Shown: one piece after another, positions 20,901 to 27,752 of the stretch
Numbering within the stretch: the first letter of the stretch is position 1
Layout: each line of letters starts with the position of its first letter
Source: Bradyrhizobium sp. WSM1743
GTDB lineage: Bacteria; Pseudomonadota; Alphaproteobacteria; Rhizobiales; Xanthobacteraceae
Reading direction: 5' to 3'
Length of the DNA stretch: 64,000 nucleotides
NCBI RefSeq assembly: GCF_000473065.1
Contig: NZ_AXAZ01000024.1
Span: 38,541-102,540, forward strand
The notes under the pieces: model-generated
What the model saw: the letters and a program-made list of their open reading frames with translations, nothing else
What the model was told of the DNA's origin: nothing
The model's database searches: none
Made by a program: the position numbers and the translations under genes

Positions 20901-22096
20901 TGTCGCTGACCGTCGTGCCGGACGCGCCGCCGGCCGCCAACGGACTGCTTGGTCCGAACTGGGATGGCCTGCTGGCGATCAAGGTCGATGCGGTCGCAGC
21001 GAACATCAGCGATCCCAAGGCCGAGCTCAATGGGTTGATCGCGATCCGCACGGTACGCCTGGAAATCGGCGCGGCGTCGTTCGACATGAAGGATAAGACG
21101 GCGCCGGTCGTGGCCTGGCCCACCTTCACCTGGACCCTCTCGGTGACGGACCAGTTGCCGGCGGCGCGTGACGCGGTGCGCCGCGCGACCGTCGATGTAC
21201 CGATCAGGCTGGTGATCACGTTCGGTCACATCGACCCGTTGTCGCCCGCGCCTCGCCTGAAGGCGATTTTGCCGCTGGCGCTCGATCCAGGTGACCGGCG
21301 CGTTCTGCGCAGCCGGACACGTACCATCGCGTTCGGCGATCCATCCTATGACCGGCAACTTGGCAGCACTGCCGAAGGAGACATCAAGCCGGTCGGCGGC
21401 GCCCGCGCGCTGCTGTCGGTCGACCGGGAGGAGTACGATCCGGGCGCGACGCTGTACTTTGCTTGCGACACAATCGATCCGGTGAGCGGACTGTTTGCGA
21501 GCGATTCGCCGGTTCCGAAGTTTACGGCGCGTTTCCGCCGGTTCGGGCGGCCGAATCCGGACGGAAGCGCGCGCGCGCCCGAGAAGCTGTTTGTTGCCCG
21601 CGGGCCGCAGGCTGGCGAGAGCGGTGACGGCTATCAGCTCCCACGATACGTGCCTTACGAGCTCTCGCTGCGCCTGCTGCGCCGCGTCGGCACCGGCGTC
21701 GACGACGTGTCGCCCCTCGAGCCCGGAGACCGGCTCGAGGTCAGTGCCGATCTGGAAAACGGCGGCGAGACCAGGACGCTCGCGGTGTTCGTCAACATCA
21801 TCGCGGCGCCCGTGATCGCGCCGCCGCCCTGCGTCTATTCGGTGATCGAGTCGGCGGCCGGCGCGCAGGACGCCTCGCGCGTCGTGTTACATGCGGCCGC
21901 GCCGTTGCCGCAGCACATCGAGCACCCGGAGCTGCGTAAGGATCTGGCGAAAGGCTACGTCAACCGGCGCGCGCTGTTCGTCTGGCGCTTCGCGCGCGTC
22001 GGCGGTGGCGACGGCGAGATCGAGCTCGTGAAATACGATCGATCGGGCGGCGCGCAGCTTCCCGAAGGGGCTGACGGCGCGACCGATCAAAGCTGA
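14912..22096 (+). CDS. Second giant protein of unknown function, 2394 aa
   Basis: The ATG shares its A with the TGA of the preceding gene, and GGGAGAGG lies just upstream. Translational coupling and equal dosage with the 3653-aa partner are therefore likely. The product (MGEISRIAAIRIAGGENEPF...) has no signal peptide, no membrane segment and no motif I recognise. It is made of alternating beta-type segments with many DG/GG turns, for example LRVFYWDSG near the N-terminus, and reads like a large scaffold rather than an enzyme. The codon style is the same high-GC pattern as its partner. An upstream in-frame extension to 14780 exists but would overlap the partner by 130 bases and has no Shine-Dalgarno. 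A complex of the two giants, perhaps a shell or filament serving the amidase encoded next, is only an inference from the operon. Confidence 0.85.
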   Translation: MGEISRIAAIRIAGGENEPFYSAKLRVFYWDSGTHSDQIVKDVAGLRVLLAGADAKPVEHGGTNQVHLPLMLRGYVRPQEHEGGNNHGVELRLEGQGATFAGTLVTDKPVNDVTLVPIGGWPQKLGPDIEVPQLRLTAGLVPVALAVDGQPLQKFLKLVTKNSKSTLFGGFRLEKPATRTLPLTLVPHGIELDGSLPDPTRDLLDAPDPAARIRGRFRLERRPGQDGKPRYWLRLIGGHPDAPGAMEQLEARIARAFGDLGSDKDAPLAVRFDRRPGVPPLLWPLTITPNGLALIETVTGEFKMAVESSAIDARLRTVSNFPGDVPGIAAIHGEHLEWRKLADGFDVVISAGSDTAGAPKVVIQFAHGNGAWTTSLDDTFETQPIEVPLDATAARLLAAYKSGHVVAATATRAPYAFLPLTDGWLQLGLATERREKLPDQGVPPPSAMSGRIVAAHGTTADGLRGIVVDEAVRLVLTMRWRKQNAAYRPASGTLDIRGARGQLRGFVFVAETAPTAAEALPDLRRGPATTRDVPIAFNAPQTGLVLKGTFTWKPDGWALHVTDLLEVLPPGSKLTPSPAGTLRGYGWQVPHDRPFITNHPLTRTAVTPAEPSVSRGLLRYAFEGGFTLANAPGGEAAVLRVEHPPAHVDAKAVSFVSDTLVLTTLPGPEFVPQQWPKDKGQFNAALRHDLSVLDELFAWSDPPPPKSGTAPPPVAETESLVVTALDPARLEEVWRQNRVRMALTYTQDAFMTGWVATGTDHDQDIASLVQPYKWKAVSVKIDLAPRWGAYQLNGDTYRLDTALAGLRGEFDVVNDELQVGGKAITVRGNAASLFRLDGSDLVWDSRGTGLGAAASNGARPVGLDGKPRGVLRTLGQPERIEIDATIPWMKAARLAFHVRDLPIENKVFDGAANPVESAPGTVGQAFDRANFPDALHEWRLMEEPEAPTWTGKPKPFDLRFEPFLFRPARLLRVEFDGNDTIQVIKVIGTLRIRQRLLDDGTSDAEPGPFGADRIYERADLFCLTLTRHGNTFKPVWGGISLGHVDGPQPRLVYAPRNPEVSCAVPLEVDAKGGIPSANQSPIDATIVLDIASGKVRFGARLFGRECELESQATIGAKIDFGFKPTGTAATASSVLLRIDEIAVTLAAQSQSIRIDGALQVMPETTKVPDAIDEPDKAAALVHVGREAKSFRWLDLPAADTIKPFELSIDHASGRVGVELRGVWVHARPLFGLEAPGGWEVQARLQAFVASPEPLRALAPLAAASAWARIAGLATGTANRIDHRLRADAESTAHHFDVTWEVGFTSPVNWPVNGLRKADGSALPDAWRSPKDADSKKAGRSRKIRIEAGGELTHTVKARFRRHRIDAAQLRRLGKRITPRAQIPLLVEVEHTLAGKQRSVTFTTLDHVAITSLQLMIDTGKAYGFAPRYAGRLYRGQDTQAKVPHPGLVQLPWAVSGFFDEALIRLYGTTPFKPHLQAPFFLGGSAALFPYRAGAEQCAVTAVVPWAGLDATLLGAFGSLTQADGQWEVAAPDLWGGNAQVGPPAPRTMVIASGSEAAQVLSAIGGAGLAPLAETAALARVMPVEQLFFENLRQGSKGQLESSADIKAAPFFLRALMAIEARWNATPAANGQATWRALSLHPARGEKGGTKVGPVVGIEIKPSPSQAADSRDLVPADLVALSARRAVHESAYRLVQADRADDAGEMAPRAELVARARDLDRSAECAIREVDREGRMPGVTVVEIPSPRILRGRRDGIATDHPVLAPSPSLGWPSPEAIDGLDKLAPRLGAERPVQSAEAGFAARFWQIGLPGHTTRAMNYLGFNHRGAYQRDLHVPFEGPAARHLSPVNTRLRAPIDEALGAPSDTGPILPPYFELATVGRRPGVFEVVTAAVIVAVDENAFDPEHARFGRPASSGPVVAHQLRTPRSPALPRDIADIRVAGRESDALKFRRRTYLSLADGGRADPKAAFILDRFGVFAESADVVRQKKGDEHLRVALSLTVVPDAPPAANGLLGPNWDGLLAIKVDAVAANISDPKAELNGLIAIRTVRLEIGAASFDMKDKTAPVVAWPTFTWTLSVTDQLPAARDAVRRATVDVPIRLVITFGHIDPLSPAPRLKAILPLALDPGDRRVLRSRTRTIAFGDPSYDRQLGSTAEGDIKPVGGARALLSVDREEYDPGATLYFACDTIDPVSGLFASDSPVPKFTARFRRFGRPNPDGSARAPEKLFVARGPQAGESGDGYQLPRYVPYELSLRLLRRVGTGVDDVSPLEPGDRLEVSADLENGGETRTLAVFVNIIAAPVIAPPPCVYSVIESAAGAQDASRVVLHAAAPLPQHIEHPELRKDLAKGYVNRRALFVWRFARVGGGDGEIELVKYDRSGGAQLPEGADGATDQS

Positions 22097-22109
22097 GGGG
22101 GATGGAAAC

Positions 22110-23117
22110 ATGGTGACGATCGCGGTGGCCGCGAGTGGAAGTCCCGCCGACTCCGGGCTCGACCGGCGCGCTAGACGGGTCGGGCGGATGGTGGCCGAGC
22201 TGGGATGCGACCTCCTCACCGGAGGTGGACATGGCGCGATGGAAATCGTGGCTCGGTCGTTTTGCGAGACGCCGGGACGATCGGGCCGTTCGATCGGCGT
22301 GATACCAGGCGAGGGCACCGGCTTTGCCGGCGCGACGGTGGGAACGATCACGGAGTATTCGCTAGCGCCGAAGGACCATTATCCCAATCAATATATCGAA
22401 GTGCCGATTTATACACACCTGCCCGGTACCAGTCCCAAGGGGGCCAACTCACGCAACTTTCTGAACATGGCGTCGGGGGACGTGATCGTCATCCTGCGGG
22501 GCGGACCCGGCACGCAAGCCGAGTTCGAGATCGCGGCCGGTCTCCGCAAGCCGGTCGTCGCCTTTGTCGGGCGCGGCGATCGCGTCGGCGGCTATTCGTT
22601 CGATGGGCTCGCGCCGCACGCCGAGGTCGTAGACGACGACGACGCCTTGTGGGAGACGCTTCGCGAAAAGCTCCTGCCGCTCTCGTTGCCGAGACCGACC
22701 TACACCAAACTGCGCGGCGTGTACAAGACGGATCCGACACAGATCCATTCCTGCTCCATGCAGTTCCCCAACACATGTGCGATCCGGATGAGCGAGGCGC
22801 TCACGCAGGTCGTCACCGGGATCAAGGACAAGTTCAAGACCGGCGGAGTCAATCTCTGCCCGCACGACTACGTCCGGGGCGCCGAGGATCTCGCACGCGT
22901 GCTGCGCAAGGCGGAGGTGTTCGGACTTTACGATTACGGATTCTCGAATCCGGGATCGGCACCGTCATCGGTCAATGGCAAGAAGGGGCTCGTCGCCTAT
23001 ATCAACGTGCCCGGCTTTCTGGGCCAGGGTCATATCGACCTGTGGGACGGTACGGCGCCCGCCGGAGATGCGTATTGGAACGCTGATCCGATCTGGTTCT
23101 GGAATCTGGCCCCCTGA
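22110..23117 (+). CDS. SLOG-domain / Tae4-like peptidoglycan amidase fusion
   Basis: Residues 1-190 form a SLOG (LOG/lysine-decarboxylase-like) Rossmann domain. It has an N-terminal beta strand with ASGSPAD, LLTGGGHGAME at 36-45, and the signature GGPGTQAEFE at 131-140 (family PGGxGTxxE). Residues about 195-335 match type VI amidase effector Tae4. Candidate catalytic Cys223 lies in NTCAIRMSEAL and candidate His308 in GQGHIDLWDG, with acidic residues close behind, a KKGLVAYI strand before it and an IWFWNLAP end. Tae4 enzymes cut the gamma-D-Glu-mDAP bond of peptidoglycan; SLOG domains bind nucleotide-type ligands. No signal peptide is present, so the amidase would need delivery or lysis to meet peptidoglycan. 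GAGGGGGA precedes the ATG, and the gene begins 13 bases after the 2394-aa gene. Sensor-plus-lytic-effector is my inference. Both domains are recognised with good confidence. Confidence 0.85.
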   Translation: MVTIAVAASGSPADSGLDRRARRVGRMVAELGCDLLTGGGHGAMEIVARSFCETPGRSGRSIGVIPGEGTGFAGATVGTITEYSLAPKDHYPNQYIEVPIYTHLPGTSPKGANSRNFLNMASGDVIVILRGGPGTQAEFEIAAGLRKPVVAFVGRGDRVGGYSFDGLAPHAEVVDDDDALWETLREKLLPLSLPRPTYTKLRGVYKTDPTQIHSCSMQFPNTCAIRMSEALTQVVTGIKDKFKTGGVNLCPHDYVRGAEDLARVLRKAEVFGLYDYGFSNPGSAPSSVNGKKGLVAYINVPGFLGQGHIDLWDGTAPAGDAYWNADPIWFWNLAP

Positions 23118-23166
23118 TCATCACTCGTTTGCACCACGCACGGACGGATCGAGAAAGGATACAGCA

Positions 23167-23478
23167 ATGGCCTACTGGACAGTGATCGGCACGGGAATCG
23201 AGGGCGATGTTCAAGGCAAGACCTTCGGCGTGACGCTCGATACCGACACCGGCAAATGGACCGTCGGCGGCGCCAGCGTCGACAAGTTCTTCATCACCAA
23301 GAACGGGACATTCAAGTTCGTCGGCGTTCCCGAGAACGGCACGCAGTTGCTCAGTCCCCAGGTGGCGGAAGTGGCATTCTTCAAGGCGCTCAATGGAAGC
23401 TCTGCGGTCGGCAGCACCGGTACGGGCCGGGCGTCAGAGAAGGGCGTCAATTTTAATTGGAAGCTGGAAAGCAAGTAA
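23167..23478 (+). CDS. Small beta-rich hypothetical protein, 103 aa
   Basis: AGAAAGG lies 7 bases before the ATG and the gene follows the SLOG-amidase gene by 49 bases, so it is probably the last gene of the operon. The product (MAYWTVIGTGIEGDVQGKTF...) has no signal peptide. It contains several short beta strands (FGVTLDTDTGKWTVGG, FKFVG, VNFNWKLES) and a Gly/Ser-rich stretch before the C-terminus. It does not resemble Tai4, the usual helical periplasmic immunity partner of Tae4, so an immunity role is not supported by sequence. A structural or tube-like subunit is equally possible. The function is unknown. Confidence 0.7.
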   Translation: MAYWTVIGTGIEGDVQGKTFGVTLDTDTGKWTVGGASVDKFFITKNGTFKFVGVPENGTQLLSPQVAEVAFFKALNGSSAVGSTGTGRASEKGVNFNWKLESK

Positions 23479-23744
23479 CGCAGACAAGGAAATACCACAG
23501 CTATTGAATTTGTCTGGAACAGGTTGTAGTGTAGGTCAACCGCTACCGATATCAAGACAATATTTGGTTCAGGTCATATTTCTAGGCTGCGACGCGTGTC
23601 GCCCGGTTGTCGCTCGTTGATCATGCAAAGTCCGAAGTGCGCTTAGATCGATAGTCCGCGACAGCAGCGTACCCGTTAAGCAAGCCGAAAGTATCGAACA
23701 AGCTTCACTAAGATGAACTTCGAGGACAAATCCTGTTCTTCGTC

Positions 23745-24612
23745 ATCAGCGGTGCGGGAGAAGCAGATTTTGGCAAACTCATAAGACGCAATTAGGAATA
23801 TAATGCCGAGAATGCAAGTTCGCTGGTCTGTCCGAAAACGGAAGCAGAGATGTGCATTGTGGTGGCTGTCTGTCTTCCACACTGCGACAGGGTGCGTCAC
23901 CAAAAACTGTTGACGCTGTTGAAGAAAATGCGAAGCTAAGTTTTACAACCTTGCGGGGATTGTCGGCTTCGAAGCAGGCTGGTCGACCAGGAACACCTGC
24001 TGATCCAGGAAAGCGCTAGCATCGCCAATTTAAGCGTGGGGTGCATCAAGCGATTGATGCGAGCATCGCAGAGATGAGTAGCTAAAGAGCTGTATTAGTA
24101 AAAGCATTTTCCCAGCGTCACGAGTTTGTTCAAGCAAGAGGGAAATGCCCTCAATCATTTCTTGAATGGCTCGCGCGCGAACACCGGGCCTTAAACGATA
24201 TCTATTCAGATGCTGAGTTCGGAGAGCCCCACATGGGCCACAACGCAAATTTGAGGTTCTGGAAAGCCTGGGAAGACCGCCGTGAACCGGGAAGTGATCT
24301 CGATACGAACAAGCGGACGCTCATTGTCGCCGGCGAGGTGGAAGTGGACACCCCTACATTGCCCATACTGGAAGAAGATACAGGACGAAGTGCCGGGTCA
24401 AAAACACTTTACTTGAGTTTCAATTTTGGCCGCTTCACGGGCGCGATTCCTGGAAACCGGTCTGGTTTAAAAGAGAGATCAAATCGAGGGAATACGAGAG
24501 GATCCAGCTGCTGATAGACGGACATCCGGCAACTGGAGGTCACCTCGAGATTGAACCGAGCCCTGCAATCTCCTCGCAAGATGGGTAGAGGTCATTACTT
24601 GGTGAGGGAAAG
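23745..24612 (+). repeat. Diverged direct repeat, copy 2, in a gene-poor gap
   Basis: This is the second copy of the segment at about 2965-3815, same orientation, with recognisable blocks CACTGCGACAGGGTGCGTCA, AAAGCGCTAGC, GAGTTTGTT and CGCGAACACCGGGCCTTA. It ends just after the paralogue of the 118-aa gene. Copies 1 and 2 bracket the giant-protein operon. Between 23479 and 23745 I see no gene; base composition drops there compared with the operon. Confidence 0.7.
24233..24588 (+). pseudogene. Frameshifted paralogue of the 118-aa hypothetical protein
   Basis: The frame starts MGHNANLRFWKAWEDRREPG and follows the intact copy at 3441-3797 through FNFGRF. It then loses one base near 24438. In the next frame the homology resumes as GRDSWKPVWFKREIKSREYE and runs to the stop after AISSQDG, exactly where the intact copy ends. 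The sequence still matches well after the shift, so the break is recent or a sequencing error. Confidence 0.7.
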
Positions 24613-24728
24613 CATCCAGAGCGTCAACTCAACATCTGCTCCAGTGGGCGACCGTTCTGAGCTTGCGGGAGGACGATCTCATCGAAATGGGGCTCGCCCC
24701 GATTTGTGCCTGGCGAAGGGATGAGCCG

Positions 24729-25013
24729 ATGCATGGCTCAAGCATCATTGCGGCTATCATGCCGGCTTTGGGGGCTGCATCGGTCGGCGCTGTCGTGGCT
24801 CTGATCGTCGCAGACCGGATCGTTCGCGCCCGGCCGGTCGAAACACGGACACGACTTGTTTCCGCGGCCTGGGCGCTGGCGCTCGTGGTTGGTGTAACGG
24901 CGCAGGCGGCTTGGCTCGCCGGCCCGGGCGTGCTGCCGTGGCTGGCCGCCGGCATGGCGATGGGCGGATCGACGCGGCTGACGGTGCTGAAAGCCTGGCA
25001 CCGGCTGCCGTAA
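24729..25013 (+). CDS. Small integral membrane protein, 94 aa
   Basis: Two or three hydrophobic stretches are visible, SIIAAIMPALGAASVGAVVAL near the N-terminus and AAWALALVVGVTAQAAWLAG plus a third weaker one, with positively charged ends. The ATG at MHGSSII is preferred because GAAGGG lies about 9 bases upstream. An in-frame ATG at 24687 or TTG at 24663 would add a polar leader with a poorer ribosome site. Size and layout resemble a holin or a small anchor protein, but there is no family motif. It opens the astacin/caspase operon, 28 bases before the next gene, so it probably helps place that system in the membrane. Confidence 0.6.
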   Translation: MHGSSIIAAIMPALGAASVGAVVALIVADRIVRARPVETRTRLVSAAWALALVVGVTAQAAWLAGPGVLPWLAAGMAMGGSTRLTVLKAWHRLP

Positions 25014-25041
25014 AACGGAACGAACGCGTTAAGGGGAGAGC

Positions 25042-25983
25042 ATGGACTGGAAAATCGCAGGTGCCCTGGCATTCGGCCTGGTGCTGGGCTGGAACGTCTA
25101 TTTCGTCAACCGCTACCGGCGCGGCGACATCAGCTTCGGCGACCTGACGACGCTTATCGGCGTCGTGGGCGGCGCGGCCGTCCTGGCGCTCTTTCCCAAC
25201 GACACAAACCTGTTCGGCGCCTATGGCGTCGGCCTCGGCATCGGCTTCTTCGCCTATTTCCTCCTACTGCTCGGCTTCGTGAAGATCTCGCCCAACTTCG
25301 ATTCCGACTGGTTCCTCGACGGCCGGCGCAAGAACCCGCAGGAAGGTTTTGGATACGGCGCGGATACCCGCCCGACGCTGGCGCCGATGTATCCTGAGCC
25401 GCCGCGCCTGCCGCAGCCCAAGCCCGAGGCGTCGAACGTCAACATAAACTTCCATGGCACCAATCCAGGCGAGGGCTCGATGGTGGCGCCGAGCTCGGCG
25501 GCGCCACGCACGCTTTCGGCACCCAACCCGGATGCGACGCGGGTGCAGCGGGCCTGCGCCGAGGTCTGGTCGAAAACCGGCCCCTCCGGTCCGTTCAAGG
25601 GGGCAAGCTACCTCTTCGTTATAGAGGTGGCGCATCGCCTGGGCATCAGCCTGTCGGGCACCTCGGACCAGATTATCGACGCCATCACCGGCAGCGCGTC
25701 ATGGACAGCACTGGCCGACGGCTCGGCGGCGCGCGAAGCGGCCGCGCAGGGCAAGCTGGTTATCGCCGGCGTCAGGTCGGATGCTGGCTCGCCGCCGCAA
25801 ATGGACGGGCAACTCGCCATAGTGACCGCCGGCTCGATGAATGCCGGCGGCTGGGCGCCGTCAGGCTACTGGGGCAGCACCGATCCCGAGATTGCTGACC
25901 TTGGTGGGGCCGCAGCGCCAATCAGCGACCGCTTCAGGGCGGAGCTGAAGGACAAGATCATCTACCGCTGCCGCGACATTTGA
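25042..25983 (+). CDS. Three-TM protein with a degenerate NlpC/P60-type amidase-like domain
   Basis: GGGGAG precedes the ATG. Hydrophobic segments lie at about residues 5-22, 36-53 and 61-82, followed by a Pro-rich linker (110-135) and a soluble domain from about 165. The soluble domain has the layout of cysteine amidases of the form NCSxFV...GHVxVV...AYWG: YLFVIEVAHRLGISLSG at 190-206, GKLVIAGV at 237-244, DGQLAIVTAG at 255-264 and GYWGSTD at 275-281. The catalytic Cys position appears to be Ser189 and the His position Gln257, so the domain is probably inactive and may bind peptidoglycan without cutting it. This alignment is by eye. Its gene neighbours are proteases, which suggests a membrane-tethered sensor or anchor. 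Confidence 0.6.
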   Translation: MDWKIAGALAFGLVLGWNVYFVNRYRRGDISFGDLTTLIGVVGGAAVLALFPNDTNLFGAYGVGLGIGFFAYFLLLLGFVKISPNFDSDWFLDGRRKNPQEGFGYGADTRPTLAPMYPEPPRLPQPKPEASNVNINFHGTNPGEGSMVAPSSAAPRTLSAPNPDATRVQRACAEVWSKTGPSGPFKGASYLFVIEVAHRLGISLSGTSDQIIDAITGSASWTALADGSAAREAAAQGKLVIAGVRSDAGSPPQMDGQLAIVTAGSMNAGGWAPSGYWGSTDPEIADLGGAAAPISDRFRAELKDKIIYRCRDI

Positions 25984-25994
25984 GGGCTGATACG

Positions 25995-26738
25995 ATGTCC
26001 GACACAAACATTCACGACCATCGGTTCTGCTCGTGCATGGAAGACGCAGGCTTCCAGCCGCCCAGCGCCAACGGCCTCAACGCGCGTGCCGCATTGCTGA
26101 ATGCCGCCTTCTGGGGGCGTGGCGTGAAGCTGCGCGTCTCCTTCATGGAGGGCGCGACCGACCTGAAGCGGCGCGTCGCCGCAATCGCCAGGGCTTGGCC
26201 CGACGAGACCGGGGCGAACTTCGGCCTTGAGTTCTGGATCGACAACCACCTCGATCCTGCGGCGGCCGATATCCGGATCACCTTCACGCCGGGCATCGGC
26301 AGCTTTTCCAGGCTCGGCCGCTTCGCCCAGGCGGTCGACCGCACGCAGCGCACGATGAACCTGGGATGGATGACGATGGCGCTGCCCGAGCCCGATGCGC
26401 GGGCCGTCGTCCTGCACGAATTCGGCCATGCGCTCGGTCTGGTGCATGAGCATATGAACCCGGCCAAGGCCATCCAATGGAACAAGGAAAGGGTGCGGGC
26501 CGACATGCGGGCCTCGCAGGGCTGGTCCGATGAAAAGATCGACGCGAACATGTTTCACCGCTACGACAAAAGCGAAGTGTTCAACACCGACGTCGATCCG
26601 ACATCGATCATGATGTATCCGATCCCTCCCGAATGGACGCAGGACGGGTTCACGGTCGGCGAAAACACGCAGCTTAGCGCGATGGACAAGGCCCTGATTG
26701 TCAAGGCATACGGCAAGCGTCCGGTGTTTGGCGGGTAG
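25995..26738 (+). CDS. Astacin-like zinc metalloprotease, 247 aa
   Basis: The zinc site HEFGHALGLVHE lies at residues 141-152 (His141, Glu142, His145, His151), matching HExxHxxGxxHE of astacins and related metzincins. The Met-turn SIMMYP lies at 204-209. The region before it (residues 45-135) has the beta strands expected of a metzincin N-lobe (VKLRVSF, IRITFTPG). The ATG of MSDTNIHDHRF is used because GAGGG sits 8 bases upstream; an upstream TTG in frame overlaps the previous stop. There is no signal peptide or propeptide, so it acts in the cytosol or is exported some other way. It lies between a membrane protein and a caspase-like protease with gaps of only 11 and 5 bases, which argues for one proteolytic module. 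Confidence 0.85.
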   Translation: MSDTNIHDHRFCSCMEDAGFQPPSANGLNARAALLNAAFWGRGVKLRVSFMEGATDLKRRVAAIARAWPDETGANFGLEFWIDNHLDPAAADIRITFTPGIGSFSRLGRFAQAVDRTQRTMNLGWMTMALPEPDARAVVLHEFGHALGLVHEHMNPAKAIQWNKERVRADMRASQGWSDEKIDANMFHRYDKSEVFNTDVDPTSIMMYPIPPEWTQDGFTVGENTQLSAMDKALIVKAYGKRPVFGG

Positions 26739-26743
26739 TAGCC

Positions 26744-27739
26744 ATGGCTGCTAGCGCGATCGTGGTGGGCATTGGCAGCTACCCGAAATTCGGGAAGGAC
26801 GGGGCTTCGCCGAATGACCTGCACGGGGCCGTGGAGGATGCCAAGGCGGTAACGAAATGGCTGCTCGAAGTCGCCAAGGCCGAGGTGACCCTGATTACAT
26901 CTGACGGTTTCAACGGAAAGGCCTGGACGTTCGACCACATCCTGCCCATCCGGCCGATCGGTGCGGATCTGAATGCGGCCTTCGACCCCTTCGCGAAGTC
27001 GAATGCGCCGGCCATGGGCGACCGACTCTACGTCTATGTGGCCGGGCACGGCCTGGCGCCGAATCCACGCACGCGCTGCCTGATCACGGCGGAAGCGCAG
27101 CTCCCCTTGGTGCCCAATCTCGAGGTGCCGGCATGGATCGACTGGTTTACCACCCAGACCCGCTTCGATGAGCTGGTGTTGTGGATGGATTGCTGCGGCA
27201 CGCAGGCGCTGGACTATACGCCGACCAAGCCGACGGGCCTGGCCAATGTCGCCAGCCGCGCGGGGCAGCCGGCCAGAGTGTTCATGGCGTTCGCCTCCGG
27301 CTTCGGGCGCGACTCCTATGAAGGGCCGATCGGACCGGGCGGCGAGATGCGTGGCCTCTTCACCGCCCGCCTGCTCAAGGGCCTCGAGGGCGGGGCCGCC
27401 GACGACAATGGCGAGGTGCGTTCCGCCTTGCTCGCCAATTTCCTGCGCAACGGCTCGCTCAACGCTGCGGGCGGCGAGGCGCAGTTCGCCATGGTGCCCC
27501 ACGAAGACGACATGGTTTTTGCGGCCAACCAGCCTCACCCGATCTACCGGATCCGGGTGCAAGTGGCGGACGGCACTGATATGCTGCTGACCAGCCCGCC
27601 GGGGCCGCTTTCAAAAGCGGCCAAGGTTAAGGACGGATGGGTCAGCTTCGCGCTCGGTGTCGGCCTTTACAAGCTCAAGGGAGGCGGGCTGGAGCGTATT
27701 TTCGAGATCGGCGCCACCACGCCGGCCGATATCGAATAG
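26744..27739 (+). CDS. Caspase-like cysteine protease (peptidase C14 family)
   Basis: The N-terminus has the caspase-fold opening AIVVGIGSYP and LHGAVEDAKAVTKWL. The catalytic dyad is His102 in YVAGHG and Cys151 in WMDCCGTQA. The prokaryotic caspase-like fold occupies about residues 1-250, with a C-terminal beta-rich extension (YRIRVQVADG, LYKLKGGG). Such proteases act as regulated effectors in bacterial conflict systems, cutting proteins when a sensor fires. The gene starts five bases after the astacin-like gene and is followed 13 bases later by an unknown 540-aa gene, so all three are probably co-translated. No signal peptide is present. The family call is strong; the substrate is unknown. 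Confidence 0.85.
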   Translation: MAASAIVVGIGSYPKFGKDGASPNDLHGAVEDAKAVTKWLLEVAKAEVTLITSDGFNGKAWTFDHILPIRPIGADLNAAFDPFAKSNAPAMGDRLYVYVAGHGLAPNPRTRCLITAEAQLPLVPNLEVPAWIDWFTTQTRFDELVLWMDCCGTQALDYTPTKPTGLANVASRAGQPARVFMAFASGFGRDSYEGPIGPGGEMRGLFTARLLKGLEGGAADDNGEVRSALLANFLRNGSLNAAGGEAQFAMVPHEDDMVFAANQPHPIYRIRVQVADGTDMLLTSPPGPLSKAAKVKDGWVSFALGVGLYKLKGGGLERIFEIGATTPADIE

Positions 27740-27752
27740 GGAAGGCTGCACC

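Noticed and set aside
3951..22096. The giant genes as NRPS/PKS, Rhs or RTX proteins
   Set aside because: There are no carrier or adenylation motifs, no YD repeats and no GGxGxD nonapeptides.
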